A stretch of 64,000 nt of DNA from Actinernus sp. WN-2022 (Eukaryota > Cnidaria > Anthozoa > Actiniaria > Actinernidae). The stretch spans positions 105,449,006-105,513,005 of the forward strand of contig JAOWCC010000019.1 of NCBI GenBank assembly GCA_030867875.1, written 5' to 3'. Each line of letters starts with the position of its first letter. Position 1 is the first letter of the stretch. Positions 23,301-35,300 of this stretch are shown here, one piece after another. The translations under genes and the position numbers were made by a program. Below the pieces are notes generated by a model. It had not been told where the DNA came from. It saw only the letters and a list, made by a program, of their open reading frames with translations, and did not search any database.

Positions 23301-26300
23301 CATATCTAATGCCAGACAGTTCAAACTTGGACAGGCATGGTATTGGGTTCCAACAAATCACTTAGTGGTGATGACATAACGACAACATCATTGGTTACGT
23401 GATTTTAAGTACATGCCCATATCTCCCTCATTTCTAATGCCAGACAGTTCAAACTTGGACAGGCATGGTATTATCTTCCCACGATTCACTTAGTGGTGAT
23501 GACATAACGATGATGTCATCGGTCACGCGATTTGTAGTATATACCAAAATAGCTCACTGACCATCCACGAGTTGCCCTTAGGGGCCCTATGTTTCTAAAT
23601 CGAACCCCCCTCCTCCCTTTTGAAAAGAACAACAAAGAGGTCGCCATGATCAAACCACCCTTTTGATCCTATTGAACCCCCCCCCCCCCCAAAAAAAAAA
23701 GAAGAGAATTCTGGATCTGCCCAGGCAATATATTCTTGGCTTGCACCCACGTGGCTTCCGCCTTGACACGTGATACCGTCCGCCATATTGGTGTACCATA
23801 ATTGTCAACAAACACAGTGTGAGCACGAGTTTTCTATATTTCGGCGAGGTTTATGGCTAATAGAAATGGTTTTGTGCTTGATTGTTGGCTGTTCCACCAA
23901 AAGTGGTCGACATAAAAACGTTTCCTTGTTTCGAGTGCAGTCAGTTATTACAAATCAGGGAGAAGAAGTCGAAGAATTGAGCAGAGAGAGACTCGGGAAT
24001 TGGAAAACAGCGATCACTCGGGAAGTTAACACGGACAAGATTATTGATAATGACCGAGTTTGTATGCGATCGGCATTTTGTGTCAAAAATTGATGTCGCT
24101 CACAGGAGCGTAAGGCACTTTGCTAACGTAAGTGGGGATCAAGAAGCCAGGAACATTTAACTTGTGTACACGCGAGTTTGCCATAAATGCGGATCCAAGC
24201 TTCCACGTAGAAGAGAACGCACGCGACTTGAGAACATGCATCAGCAAACATGCTTCAGCAAGTCCAGCTTTGCATCCTAAGCAATGTGCTGACAAAACGG
24301 TGCCCTCCTTGCTCGTAATAATCCAAATTGGCAACGGAGGGTCATTCATTCTCTGGCTGTGCCTGACCTTTGCAATCACAACATACTTGTCTGATGTTTG
24401 TAGGCCTTGTACGCTGGTGATAAAACCAGACACCATTTGGTTGTACGATTCTAAGCTTTTAAAGGCTTTAAACTGTTGCTTGGTGTAGTAGTGCATCTCT
24501 AGCACTAGATAACTTACGAGATCTGTAGCTTTAACAGGCGGTAAACATTCAGGGTCAAGCTTGAGACACGCCTACCTGAGAGTCGCGGGATCAAGTCCGA
24601 TCACTAAAATGTTCTCCGAATATCGCCGCCTAACATGGGATTCGAGGTTCGAGACAATCTGAGAGCACCGGAATAGATTTCTCAATATCGCTTCAGGAGT
24701 TTTTTTATCCCTCTTTCGCAGACTCCATCGAAATTCAAAAGAAAAGTGCGCTAACTGACAGCTTTGGCATATATTTCAAGGATCACTTAGCGTCAAGTGG
24801 TACACCAATATGGCAGACGTCCAAATATGGAACATGATGTGACGTCAGGTGCAAGCCAAGAATACTAATTCAGTGTGTAAGGTAAAGGTATTCATGCCTA
24901 TAGTGCAAATTCTATATTCAAATGATACAGACTGCTATTGTGGTGCAATGTGCTGCCATGCAGTTTACAATAAATTTATTATGAGTGATTGTTAACCTCA
25001 GAATACCAGGTTGTTGTGTCGGAAGACAATCCCCTACTCTTTCTAGAAATAACACAACAGGTCCTTCCACGCCCCCTCGTATAGATTAGAAGAGGAAGGA
25101 GACAAGGTATGTTTGTCCCTGCCAAAGACGCGGCCGGGATTCGAACCCCCTGACGTCCCGCATTCTAGACTGTGCTCTACCAACTGAGCTAACCAGTGAA
25201 CCCCTGACCTCCTGCACTCTAGACCGTGCTCTACCAACTGAGCTAACCAGTGAGTCCAGTGAGGCTGGATATTGTCACTATTGTTGAACACTTGGAGATA
25301 CTTTGGATATTTAATTGTTTGCTATGCGCGCTCATCAAAATACAATGACCAGTAAAATACAATGTACAAAACCGTACTGGACACTTAACTGTCATAAACT
25401 ATTTCTATGTTGCGGACTCATCTCTGAAATACTACAGGTGTCATTAACACATGATGCGTGATACCAGGAGCGTCCATCGCCCATACTGGGTCTGCGAGTC
25501 AGCACATTCCCACATCAGGTTATTAATTAGAACACCCGAGGTGAATAAATCCCATACCCCCGAGCAGAAGGCTGGTAAACTGTTTAAATTATCTTTTCAG
25601 AAATCATTAGGACACATTGTTTGCCTAGTACATTGTTGCATAACATTACCGTTCACAAGGCTTCTCATTGCTTTTCTTGTGGCAACCTGATTCTAAAAAT
25701 AGCCTGATCTGGGAACATGCCGGCTCACAAATACATAACAAATGAATGCTCCTGGTAATACTGAGTATGAATATCCCATTACGTTTGTACTCATTCTGAA
25801 TGTTACCTGAACTTCTTCTAATTGTACAGTTGGACGATACATCATTTTTACCTGTAGGTGGCATAAATAATAATAGGACTAATGATATAGAACTGCATGT
25901 CATTCGCCAGGTACCAAGTCCATCCCATACACTGTGGAAAACACAACGTGGTGAGGAAACTCTTCGCTTTTCCATTATCTTGAGACATGTACAAATGGAA
26001 AACATAGACAAGCACAGTATGCACAAGCTATTTCGTAGTTGTGTTTATGGTTTAGCCTGTCAGATTGAAAAAGAATGTAGCGTGCACATGGTTGGCAATA
26101 CAAACACTAAGGAAATCTAAACTTTGAATTTGTAAAACTCCCCAAATCATTAATTTAAAAAATGCACTGATCTATACAAATTTCAACAACATAACACATT
26201 TTTCTTATCAATTCCACTTATTTTATATGCTGTTCGGTTTTTGTTTTCCAGTATCCAATCAATCAATCTTGTTCAATGGTTTTACTAAGTTCAATCACAC

Positions 26301-29300
26301 CCTCCACTAGTGATAAATAATAAGCTGAGTTTTCTTGGAAAGGAAACTAGCTTACAATATTTTAGGTTGCAGCACTTTTCGCATGACTTGTAAACACTGT
26401 AATTGTAAATATGTGACCCACATGATTCCTATTGACCACTTTGGCGCCTACACTATTCAAATGTCAAAGAACTGTACTGTTTCATCTCAAAATGTTCACC
26501 TTTAAGGGCCCATTGACATATTCCGTTGCTTCGCTACACCGTTGCTACGCTCGCAGTAGCAGATGCGTTATTGATTTCCAGTTTATGGTAGCCTTAGAAA
26601 ACAGTGCTGTTGCACATCCTGTTCGACCAATTATTGTAGACTTTACTGCAACAACAGTTCTGCGACTATTTCACGACCACAAAACAGGCACTTTTGCGCA
26701 TGCGTTAATTTCTTCACTTCCGGTTTATAAAAATCCTAAACATTTAGCGCGCTTTCAATAACACCAAACTTTTTCCCGTTAAAATGTTGTTGACCACGTT
26801 CTCCACAAAATCGAGCATCGATTTTGGAAACCGACAATAAATGCCAAAGTTATGGCATTTCATTCGTCAAAAAAGCTTAAAATTGGACTGAAAAGCATTG
26901 TAAAATCTTCATTCTTTGTCGTAATGGCAAACGCATGCTCGGTTTTATGCGCCTTAATTCGCAGGTTAGGAAAATATTCATAAATTACTAGTCGATCAAA
27001 AATCCTTGGAGATTTTAGAAATTTTCTGATTTTGATGACATCATCATGATGTCACTTGATGACATCATCAGACTACAAGACGTTACCCTAGGAGTCACCT
27101 TGACAATAATTATTGCCCACTCTTTAATTTTCTGTGTTTTACGAGGCTTCAAACTTTCCCTAGCAATGGCCAATTTAAATATTATGTCAATGGGCCCTTA
27201 ACCCAATGAGAATCGCGGTAAATACTATTTACCAACAAAAGGCAACACATTTAAACACTGGAACCCAGGATAGCAAACTGTACTCACTGACTGTGAAAAT
27301 GCAGTAGGGTAAAAATTGTTGATGTACAGTAGGTTAGTCCACCAGTATTTATCACATATTGGGTTGACTTGCTGTGAATACCACAATGGACCCTCTCCAA
27401 CGAACCCCATCAGCTTGTCATAGAACAGCAACAAAAACATGTAGGCAGGCGTCAGCCTATTGTAGATGCATTAATTGATCAGTATACTGATGTGATAATA
27501 ATAATGTATTAGGAGTATCCTACAATGCTCTTACATATTTTGGCAAAAAAAAAGTAAAAGCTTAGGATTTTCTTTTTTCTTTTAACTCATCCTTGAAAAT
27601 ATTTCAAACCTGTTGGTGGTGTTCCTTATACAGCTGAACAGGTTGTTTTAAAATAAAGTAATACAATTAATTTTATTGAAGGGGTTGGAATGAAAACAAA
27701 CTACCGGTATTATTTGAAAATCTTGAACGTCAATTTGGCTTTTTGATGAAGAAAACCGCTAGCATGTTAGGATAACTCTTGAAATTTAAAAGAAATGAAA
27801 TAGCGCTCAAAATAAGCAAGTTATCAAGCCATTTATACAGTGAAAATAGGTATTATTGTTTTGTTGTTCTATTACATGGGGGGGGGGGGGGGGGGGTGAA
27901 GACATCAAGAAACAACATTGTTGCTCTCACACTCACTACACTGTATGTTTTGGAAGGATACAGCTTAATTACCTCGTACAAACTGAATCTCAAACAGACT
28001 TTTGCTCTCTAAAGTCACACACCAAGCTGGAGAGGTGGTTGAAACAGTGGAGATACTTGTTGGAATGGCAGACTAACATTTCGAAAGAGTGACTTTGTGT
28101 AAAGTGCTGTTGAACATCATTTAAAGTCACAGGCTTAACTCATGGTTGAATGAAGAACTGTTTGACTAAAAGGCAATTTACTATTGCTGGAGATTTACAT
28201 AGGATCACATCTTCAGGCGAAGCAAACTGTTAATATTTTGGAGCAAAGCAGCTCATTTCGGTAAAGTGTTGTGAACCTATCTTAACAAGAGCCCATCTGG
28301 GCTTACACTCGGGCCACATGAGACTGAAGATGAAATACACTTTCATTTGAAATCCTCTTAGTAACTAGGTATTGAATACATAGAGTTCTAGCATATTTTG
28401 TCATATATGGTTTGTGCTAGGGGAGCCCGAGAATTGGTTCGCATCACTACTGATGCTCTTGTGATAATTTATATATAATGGCAGTGACTACAAATGTCAA
28501 AATGCCCCATGTATGCCCAGAAAGGAGGGGGTGGGGGTCAGGTTTGGAAATGATATAGCCAAAATACACACACAACACACATACATACATGTTGTACATG
28601 TACATTTCAGCCACAATTTCTTTCAATTATGTAGTTTAATATTACTTTCTTTTCAATAATAGTTCCTTGAGGATCTTTACAATTATAAAAAGTTGGTATG
28701 GGTGTTGTTGATTGAAGTGCAATGGTTAACATTTGAGTAGTAATTCCAAATAATGTTTCTCGGCTATTCCTTGTGAATATTTAGAATGTGTCATTCTACA
28801 TGTGAAATAAAGTCATCTATCTAGATCTGTCTAGATGTTTGAGTAATTCTCAATAACGAACCAGATGAGATGATTGGGGTTGTGGTCCTTAGGGTTATCT
28901 TAAAGTGCATACATGTATAAGCCCAAATTAGTACTAATGATGTGATGTCACCACCAACACTTATTATACAAAAGCATGCTGGTAGAGACAAATTACCTAT
29001 TTTGAAATTATAACTTATTAAAGTGATTTTACCCAAAAAATCAAAAATTAGAAAATAGCTTAATTCACAAACAGAAAGAAATTCAGCAAATGTTGGTGAT
29101 GAACCACTGCACCAACCCAGCTCCCCATTGTAAAAACTATACACTTTAGAATTTAGGAATAAGAGAAGAGAATAGTTGAAACTTGTGCTAATAAATGTTA
29201 ATACCAAGAAACCTCTGCCGCCGAATCGATTACAGCGCCACGGTATCTCGATTTCCATTGGCCGAGAAAAACGAGACGGTAAACATTGTAGGTTCATTGT

Positions 29301-32300
29301 AGGTTCATTGTAGATTTCAGATTGTCCATTCCCTATTCAGGCTATAATGTTAAAAGAAAGTAAAATAAATTCCTTCTTCGAGGTATATAAAATCAAAGCT
29401 TTCTTTAGGATAAATAAGGAAGATTTATTGAACGGTAATTTCAAGGTCTTCTGTGCAGTTCAGCAAAATAAGAAGAAGACAAAGCCGGAGTTTGAAGCCC
29501 GTTCGTATCAATCGTCGGCAAACAAAAAACTGCATGACGCGAAGGGAGGACAAAGTGTCGAGGAGCAAGCGTCGCTTCGCTCCTCGGTGGAAAAGCTTCC
29601 TGCCTAAGCTTTGCGAAGTGAGAACCTCTGGTACCCAGGGTAGAGTTCACGTCATATCCTGCTAGATTTTCGTTCCCGAATTTATAAAAACATGTGCATA
29701 TAATATTTTAAAAGGACCCTGTCAGATCGAGAACTGAGAAATCGCGAGAAATCGGGTCATTTCTACTATACTTTCCGAGAGGTTAATAACAATGAATAAC
29801 AACACTACCACAGTCAATTGGTATAAAAGTTATCATGTTCAGTTTAGCTACTTACATTTACAAACTGTTGTCTCACTCTTAGTCCTATTAGTGTTGATCA
29901 GATCTTAGCCATCTATGTCACGAGTGGATCCTTGAGTGGATCTGGATATGTGATAAATTCCCGTCCAAAGCCCGTGAAACACCTCTCAGCTTTAGAAAAG
30001 ACAAAAAATTTGGTATTGCACTTGAAGGAACCTTTGGTTTACAAAAAAAAAGAGCTGATATTAAAGGTTTTGCTAAGTCAAAACTCCCACTCGTCGCCAT
30101 CTTGAAAAACCTGTGGCTGGCACAACGTACGTGTCACGTGACCACTCGAAATCTGATTGGTCGACGGCGCCAACCAGCGACACAAATAAAAAATAAAAAA
30201 TAAACACTTGCGATTTCTGACTCGCGCAATAAGCTATTAAGTGTTCTTACATGTATATGGTATTTTATTTCAACTGGACTTAGTGAAGAAATGACAAACA
30301 CGTAATTTTCGAGTTCACAAGTTACCGACCACTTACCAACCACTTACCGACACAGTTTTACCGATCACTTACCAACCACTTACCAACAGTTTTATCGACC
30401 ACTTACTGACCACTTTTTTTCGGTGCAGATTGTTCACTTTAGCCCAAATAATTATTCAGCATGCAGAGTGTGAGCCGGTTCCCTCCCTTTGTTTAGAACC
30501 AGTGACTAAAACAAGAACATTATTTTCTTTTTCTCTATAGCTGCATGTGAGTCCTGGGTTAGTAGTTTTCATGTTTTTGTTGGTTTTTACACTAGTAAGT
30601 ACCCAACTGAGACCCCCGTCCTCATGAAATATGGGGAGATTGTTCAGGATTTGGCAGCTCAGGGGCACGTACAACTGGAGGTATTATGATGAAAATTTTC
30701 GGTTTTTATGACAGGCTCAAGCTTCCTCTCTTCCCTGGGGTAACATTCATGGGGAATTGTGGCTTCGATCCCTGTGAAGCTAATTGAGCAGAAAGCCCCA
30801 TGCAGCTCTCTGCTGTGCAGGCCAGGGAAAAATTGGAATCTACACATGTTCCAAGGGGTTTCTGTTTTAAATTTCACAAGGGCCATGAATGTGGTGGGTG
30901 TGCTTTTAAACATACTTAGCTTGTTTTAAGTGTGGGGACCACCACCCAATAACTAAGTGTAATGTTGTTGGAAAAGCAAAGCCTCCAGTAAACACCCTCA
31001 GCTTGCCAAATCCCAGCATGCCAACTCCAGTAAGAATTAAGAAGTTAACTTTTCTTCTCATGGGTTATCACCATATAACTGCAGAATTAATTTCATCTGG
31101 TTTTACGCAGGGTTTTCCTATTTATTATGAAGGTTCTTGGGAATCATCAATGGCTACCAATTTCATATCAGCTTTACAAAATACTGAAATTGTGGATGCA
31201 AAAACCTCACATTTTGCATCTCTTATATGTTTTTCTTATAGTTGCTCCTTCTGACAAGTTCTGCCGGGACCAATTAGACTCGTGTTTGAGTTTGTGTTCC
31301 TATCTAGGTATTCCCATGGCACCAGCGAAAACTTGTGGCCCAGCCACATGCACCACTTTGCAGGGATTCTATTCTTTAGAAGCTCGTTTAATTTACCTCT
31401 TGATAAGATCACAAAATCTTTTTACATTGTAAGAAGGTAACATTGAAAGAGGTACAGTCCTTAACTGGCCTTTTGAATGTGCATGTTCAGTCATTAAACC
31501 TGGTCGGACAATTTTATAGAGACTAATCAACCTTACTCTAGGGATACGATCACCTAGGATGGAGGATCTAAGAATTTGGCTGGTGCTATGGGAAATGGTC
31601 TGATGATTGGGTTCAACGCAATATTGCCATTCTGGAGTTTTACCCAATTGTCTCAAGTCTGCGCCTGTGGGGTACAACTGTACGTCAGGCAATCAGCAAC
31701 CAATGTATCTTATTCTTCACCAACAATAAAGCTCTTGTTCATGTTATCAATAAGCAATCGTGCAAGGCCAAGAACTTGATGTTCTTTGTGCAGAAGCTAG
31801 TTTTAGTTTGTTTACAGCATGATATTGTTTTCAAACCAAGCACAAACGAGGGATTCATAACGATTTAGCAGATGCTTTGTCTCGATTACAGGTTCAGACA
31901 ATTGGCACTAGCTCACATGGACGTATTCCCCACAGAGATCCCCCAGTATCTGCAGCCTCAGACTTGGGAACTATAGTAGCCACTAAACTTGAGCCTTCCA
32001 ACTTATAAACGAGCTTGGAAATTATTTCACCAGTTCTTACATTCTACTTTTATTGAAATTTCTGCAACTCTTCCTATTTCGCCTCCTACATTGGCACTTT
32101 TTATTGCCTACATGTACATTGTATGATCACCATTATGCTTCGTCAACAGTTAATACATGTTTCGGCATTACGCTATTATTCTCTATTCCTTTGGATAAAT
32201 CTTAATTGTTTTCTATAATCAGCATTTCCACATACACTGTACATGGTCATGATCTTCGTAAAATTCGACTTGAAAAAACTAAAAGCAACCTTCTAAAAGT

Positions 32301-35300
32301 TTTGAACTGAAGAGGCCTAATAAACTGCTTTTGAAGGCCCAAAATCGCCCCCAAAACACTCACACAACTTCATTAAGTATCAATCTTTTATTTTTGAAGA
32401 TTTATTTCGTAGGAATCGGAAAAGAGATTTCACAAGCAATTATATAAACTCTTCCGAGATCGCTTGATGAAACACACCACAGTTAACCCAACAGACTAAT
32501 AAGCTGAAAATATATGTTGAGTCTGGGCAGCTTCACAACTTTGTTGCTTGAATGAATTCAGACCACAAATCATGGTCATTTTCCTTCGCCGAGCTGCACA
32601 ACTTGGTTGTTTGAATGAATTCCGACTACCACAAATCATGGTTAAAATAGTCGGTTCTTTGACATGCACACTTCCTGAAGACTTTGATAAATGTTACCTA
32701 CAAGATTTCGAGGCAGCATCGTGTCTGAACGAGAAAAGAGTACTTACCGAGCACAAATAATCCTTTGTGTTTAAAAAACGCGGAGGGACAAGATCTAGAA
32801 GGGAACCGATTTGCAGTTTTGTGGCCTTCGCTGTCAGCTTGTGCTGATTGGCTACGAAACAATGGCCTGAGCCATGCCCCTGAAAAAAAAATTTGGGGGG
32901 GGGGAGGGGGGGGGGGGGAGAAATGGCAGTCCACAATCATGTGACACCAAATTTCGATTCAACTGACTAATATAGAACGCAATGAGCTACGGGGAGTAGA
33001 ATGACTGCACAAAAAGTGATAATCTTGTTCATGTTATTTATTTTTTACTCTTTAATGCCAGTAGGTGTAAATGAATGTCATGCATCAAAATCATCCCCTC
33101 TGACAGGATTCCTAATTTTTGTGGTCATCCAAAAATTATTTGTAATCGGGCCCTTGCATCAAAATCACGTAAATTTCACCCCTGATTTTTGTTGTCAAAT
33201 CCTTGAAACTTACATTTATTGTTAGGAATGAAATGCAGCACTTCTTGTCAAGAATACAATACAATCTTCAACCTGTTATTAGGAACACCGTTGTAGGAAT
33301 TAATTAACTTGAATGTCGTCCGGGCCCTTTTGCCTGACGCGGCCCATATGTACATTGTATACATCCTTTTAATACATGTGTAAGTGATTAGCATTCAATT
33401 ATAGTGATGTCAATCATGGAAAGCACACAAATTGTGAATGTTTAACTCATTATTTCTTGAATAAAAGATGCCAATATAATTCGACTTTGCAAGATGCACT
33501 GGTAACTTAATGTTATCTTTAAAACAGGCATTCAAGTCCTGATACACAAGAAGTATGCATATGACATCATTGATTATACTTACAGCCACACTTATTAAAA
33601 GGGTGTATAATTATATAACTTAATTCACATACCTCCAAAAACGGTGGAAATAAAACTGAAACAGGTTCAGCTTTCCATTCTTTTTCTCCATGTGTCGAAA
33701 TGACAAATATGCCACCAGTAAGCCACTGAAATGAAAGTAGCAGCATTTGAAACAGGCCAAATAAAAATTATGTTAAATCTAACTTTACATGTGAAACTAT
33801 TTCACTGTAGAATTGACCAATAGAATGTTTGCATCCAAAATATGAAGTATTATCATGATACATTTCACTCACATTTGGATTCTGATTGGCTGAGAACATG
33901 CAACTAATTTTCAATACCTAGCTATAGCACTAAGTACTCATATGCATACAATATTACCTGCTTGCAGATAATACCTAGCTATAGCACTAAGTACTCATAT
34001 GCATACAATATTACCTGCTTGCAGATAATACCTAGCTATAGCACTAAGTACTCATATGCATACAATATTACCTGCTTGCAGATAATACCTAGCTATAGCA
34101 CTAAGTACTCATATGCATACAATATTACCTGCTTGCAGATAATACTTGTAGCACTGATAGTGATGATAAGCAAATACGACAATTTTATACTAGAAAGCAG
34201 GGCAATTATTGCGTTATTTTGACAATTTTGCTATTTTAAGCGCTCAGCTACATGTATGTCATACTTTTCTCCTAAACTCGTAAAGAAATGCCTTTTTTAT
34301 CTCGAATAAGAAAGAAAACATCTTGAATCTGAAATTCAATCGTAAACAAACCAATTTTATACAGGCATTTTATATACATGTAGCTTCGTTTTCAAAAGCT
34401 TTTTGTTTTGCTAAAACTTGAGCTTAAAATTGTATAATAAAATAATTAATGAATTTGGTTTTCTCATGATAGCGAAAATTATCAATACCTCAGTAGATGT
34501 GTATCAGCCGAAGGCTGGTTTGTGCTTCGCCTAGGGACTTCTAAAATATTTTTAAGATGAATATCCTATGGTGGCTATGGCGTTTTGCTGTCGAAAATTG
34601 TTGCTGTGTATACCCACAATGATTTTGGGCCCGTGTTAAGTCTGAAGGTAAACCGAAGGGAATAGAGTTTAATCCGTGTTAGCTACGGAGATAGCTTGTG
34701 AGAATTACGGTTAAAATATAGTTTCAAACAGCAAAGCGACTATTAATTAACTCTGTCAGCCATGCAATAAATCCGCTTTCCAATCAAAATAACTGAAAGT
34801 GTGAAAACCTAAGTACTGAAACAATGTTTAAGTACAAAGTGCACTATATACATTTTTATGCATGAGATTAGAACACAAACAGTTCGATTCTTAATCAAAT
34901 ACACATCTAACTAATAATCTAGATGAGGGATAAGTCAATTTTTAAGTAACACAACATACAGCAATAGAAAATCAGTAGCAGCAAAAACTATTTGCTCGCT
35001 GAGGAAAATATTTTATTAGTGTCTAATGATTGATTGCTTCAAAGTTCTTCGATTTAATAAATATTTGCAATGACTTAATTGACTTCAGTTTGAACACTTA
35101 CAAGCTATACTAGCTAAGTATCGGAATTAGTAGTACAGATACAACGGAGGAACGGCAAGGTATTCTTTGGATTTATCGACTGATATACATGCACTAGAAA
35201 ACCGAACCACGAAGATCATACCATGACAGTCCTTTGAACAGCCATGCAAACATCCACTATAAAGAAGATGGTTAAAAAGCACTCAGAGTACTCTCCAAAC

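Larger units (their letters stand above)
23731..24864. mobile_element. TIR element carrying THAP and SWIM-type relics (intron 10)
   Basis: The left end TATTCTTGGCTTGCACC and the right end (other strand) TATTCTTGGCTTGCACCTGA are inverted. Similarity continues inward for about 75 bp to GCCATATTGGTGTACCA. Inside are two converging broken coding pieces: a THAP-type start on the plus strand and a SWIM-zinc-finger piece on the minus strand. The target duplication is not resolved (TA is possible). I read it as an internally deleted derivative of a larger element. Confidence 0.75.

Noticed and set aside
24132..24488. Plus-strand frame of 118 codons
   Set aside because: Antisense shadow of the SWIM-type relic on the minus strand.
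29347..29665. Overlapping plus-strand frames rich in Lys/Arg
   Set aside because: No recognisable domain, no splice partners, two frames equally open; treated as chance.
32694..32940. Proline-rich frames
   Set aside because: Produced by the G-rich tract at 32894-32920.
33962..34222. Protein with a 19-residue repeat
   Set aside because: It is the translation of a 57-bp intronic tandem repeat; no start context and no conservation of frame over silent positions.
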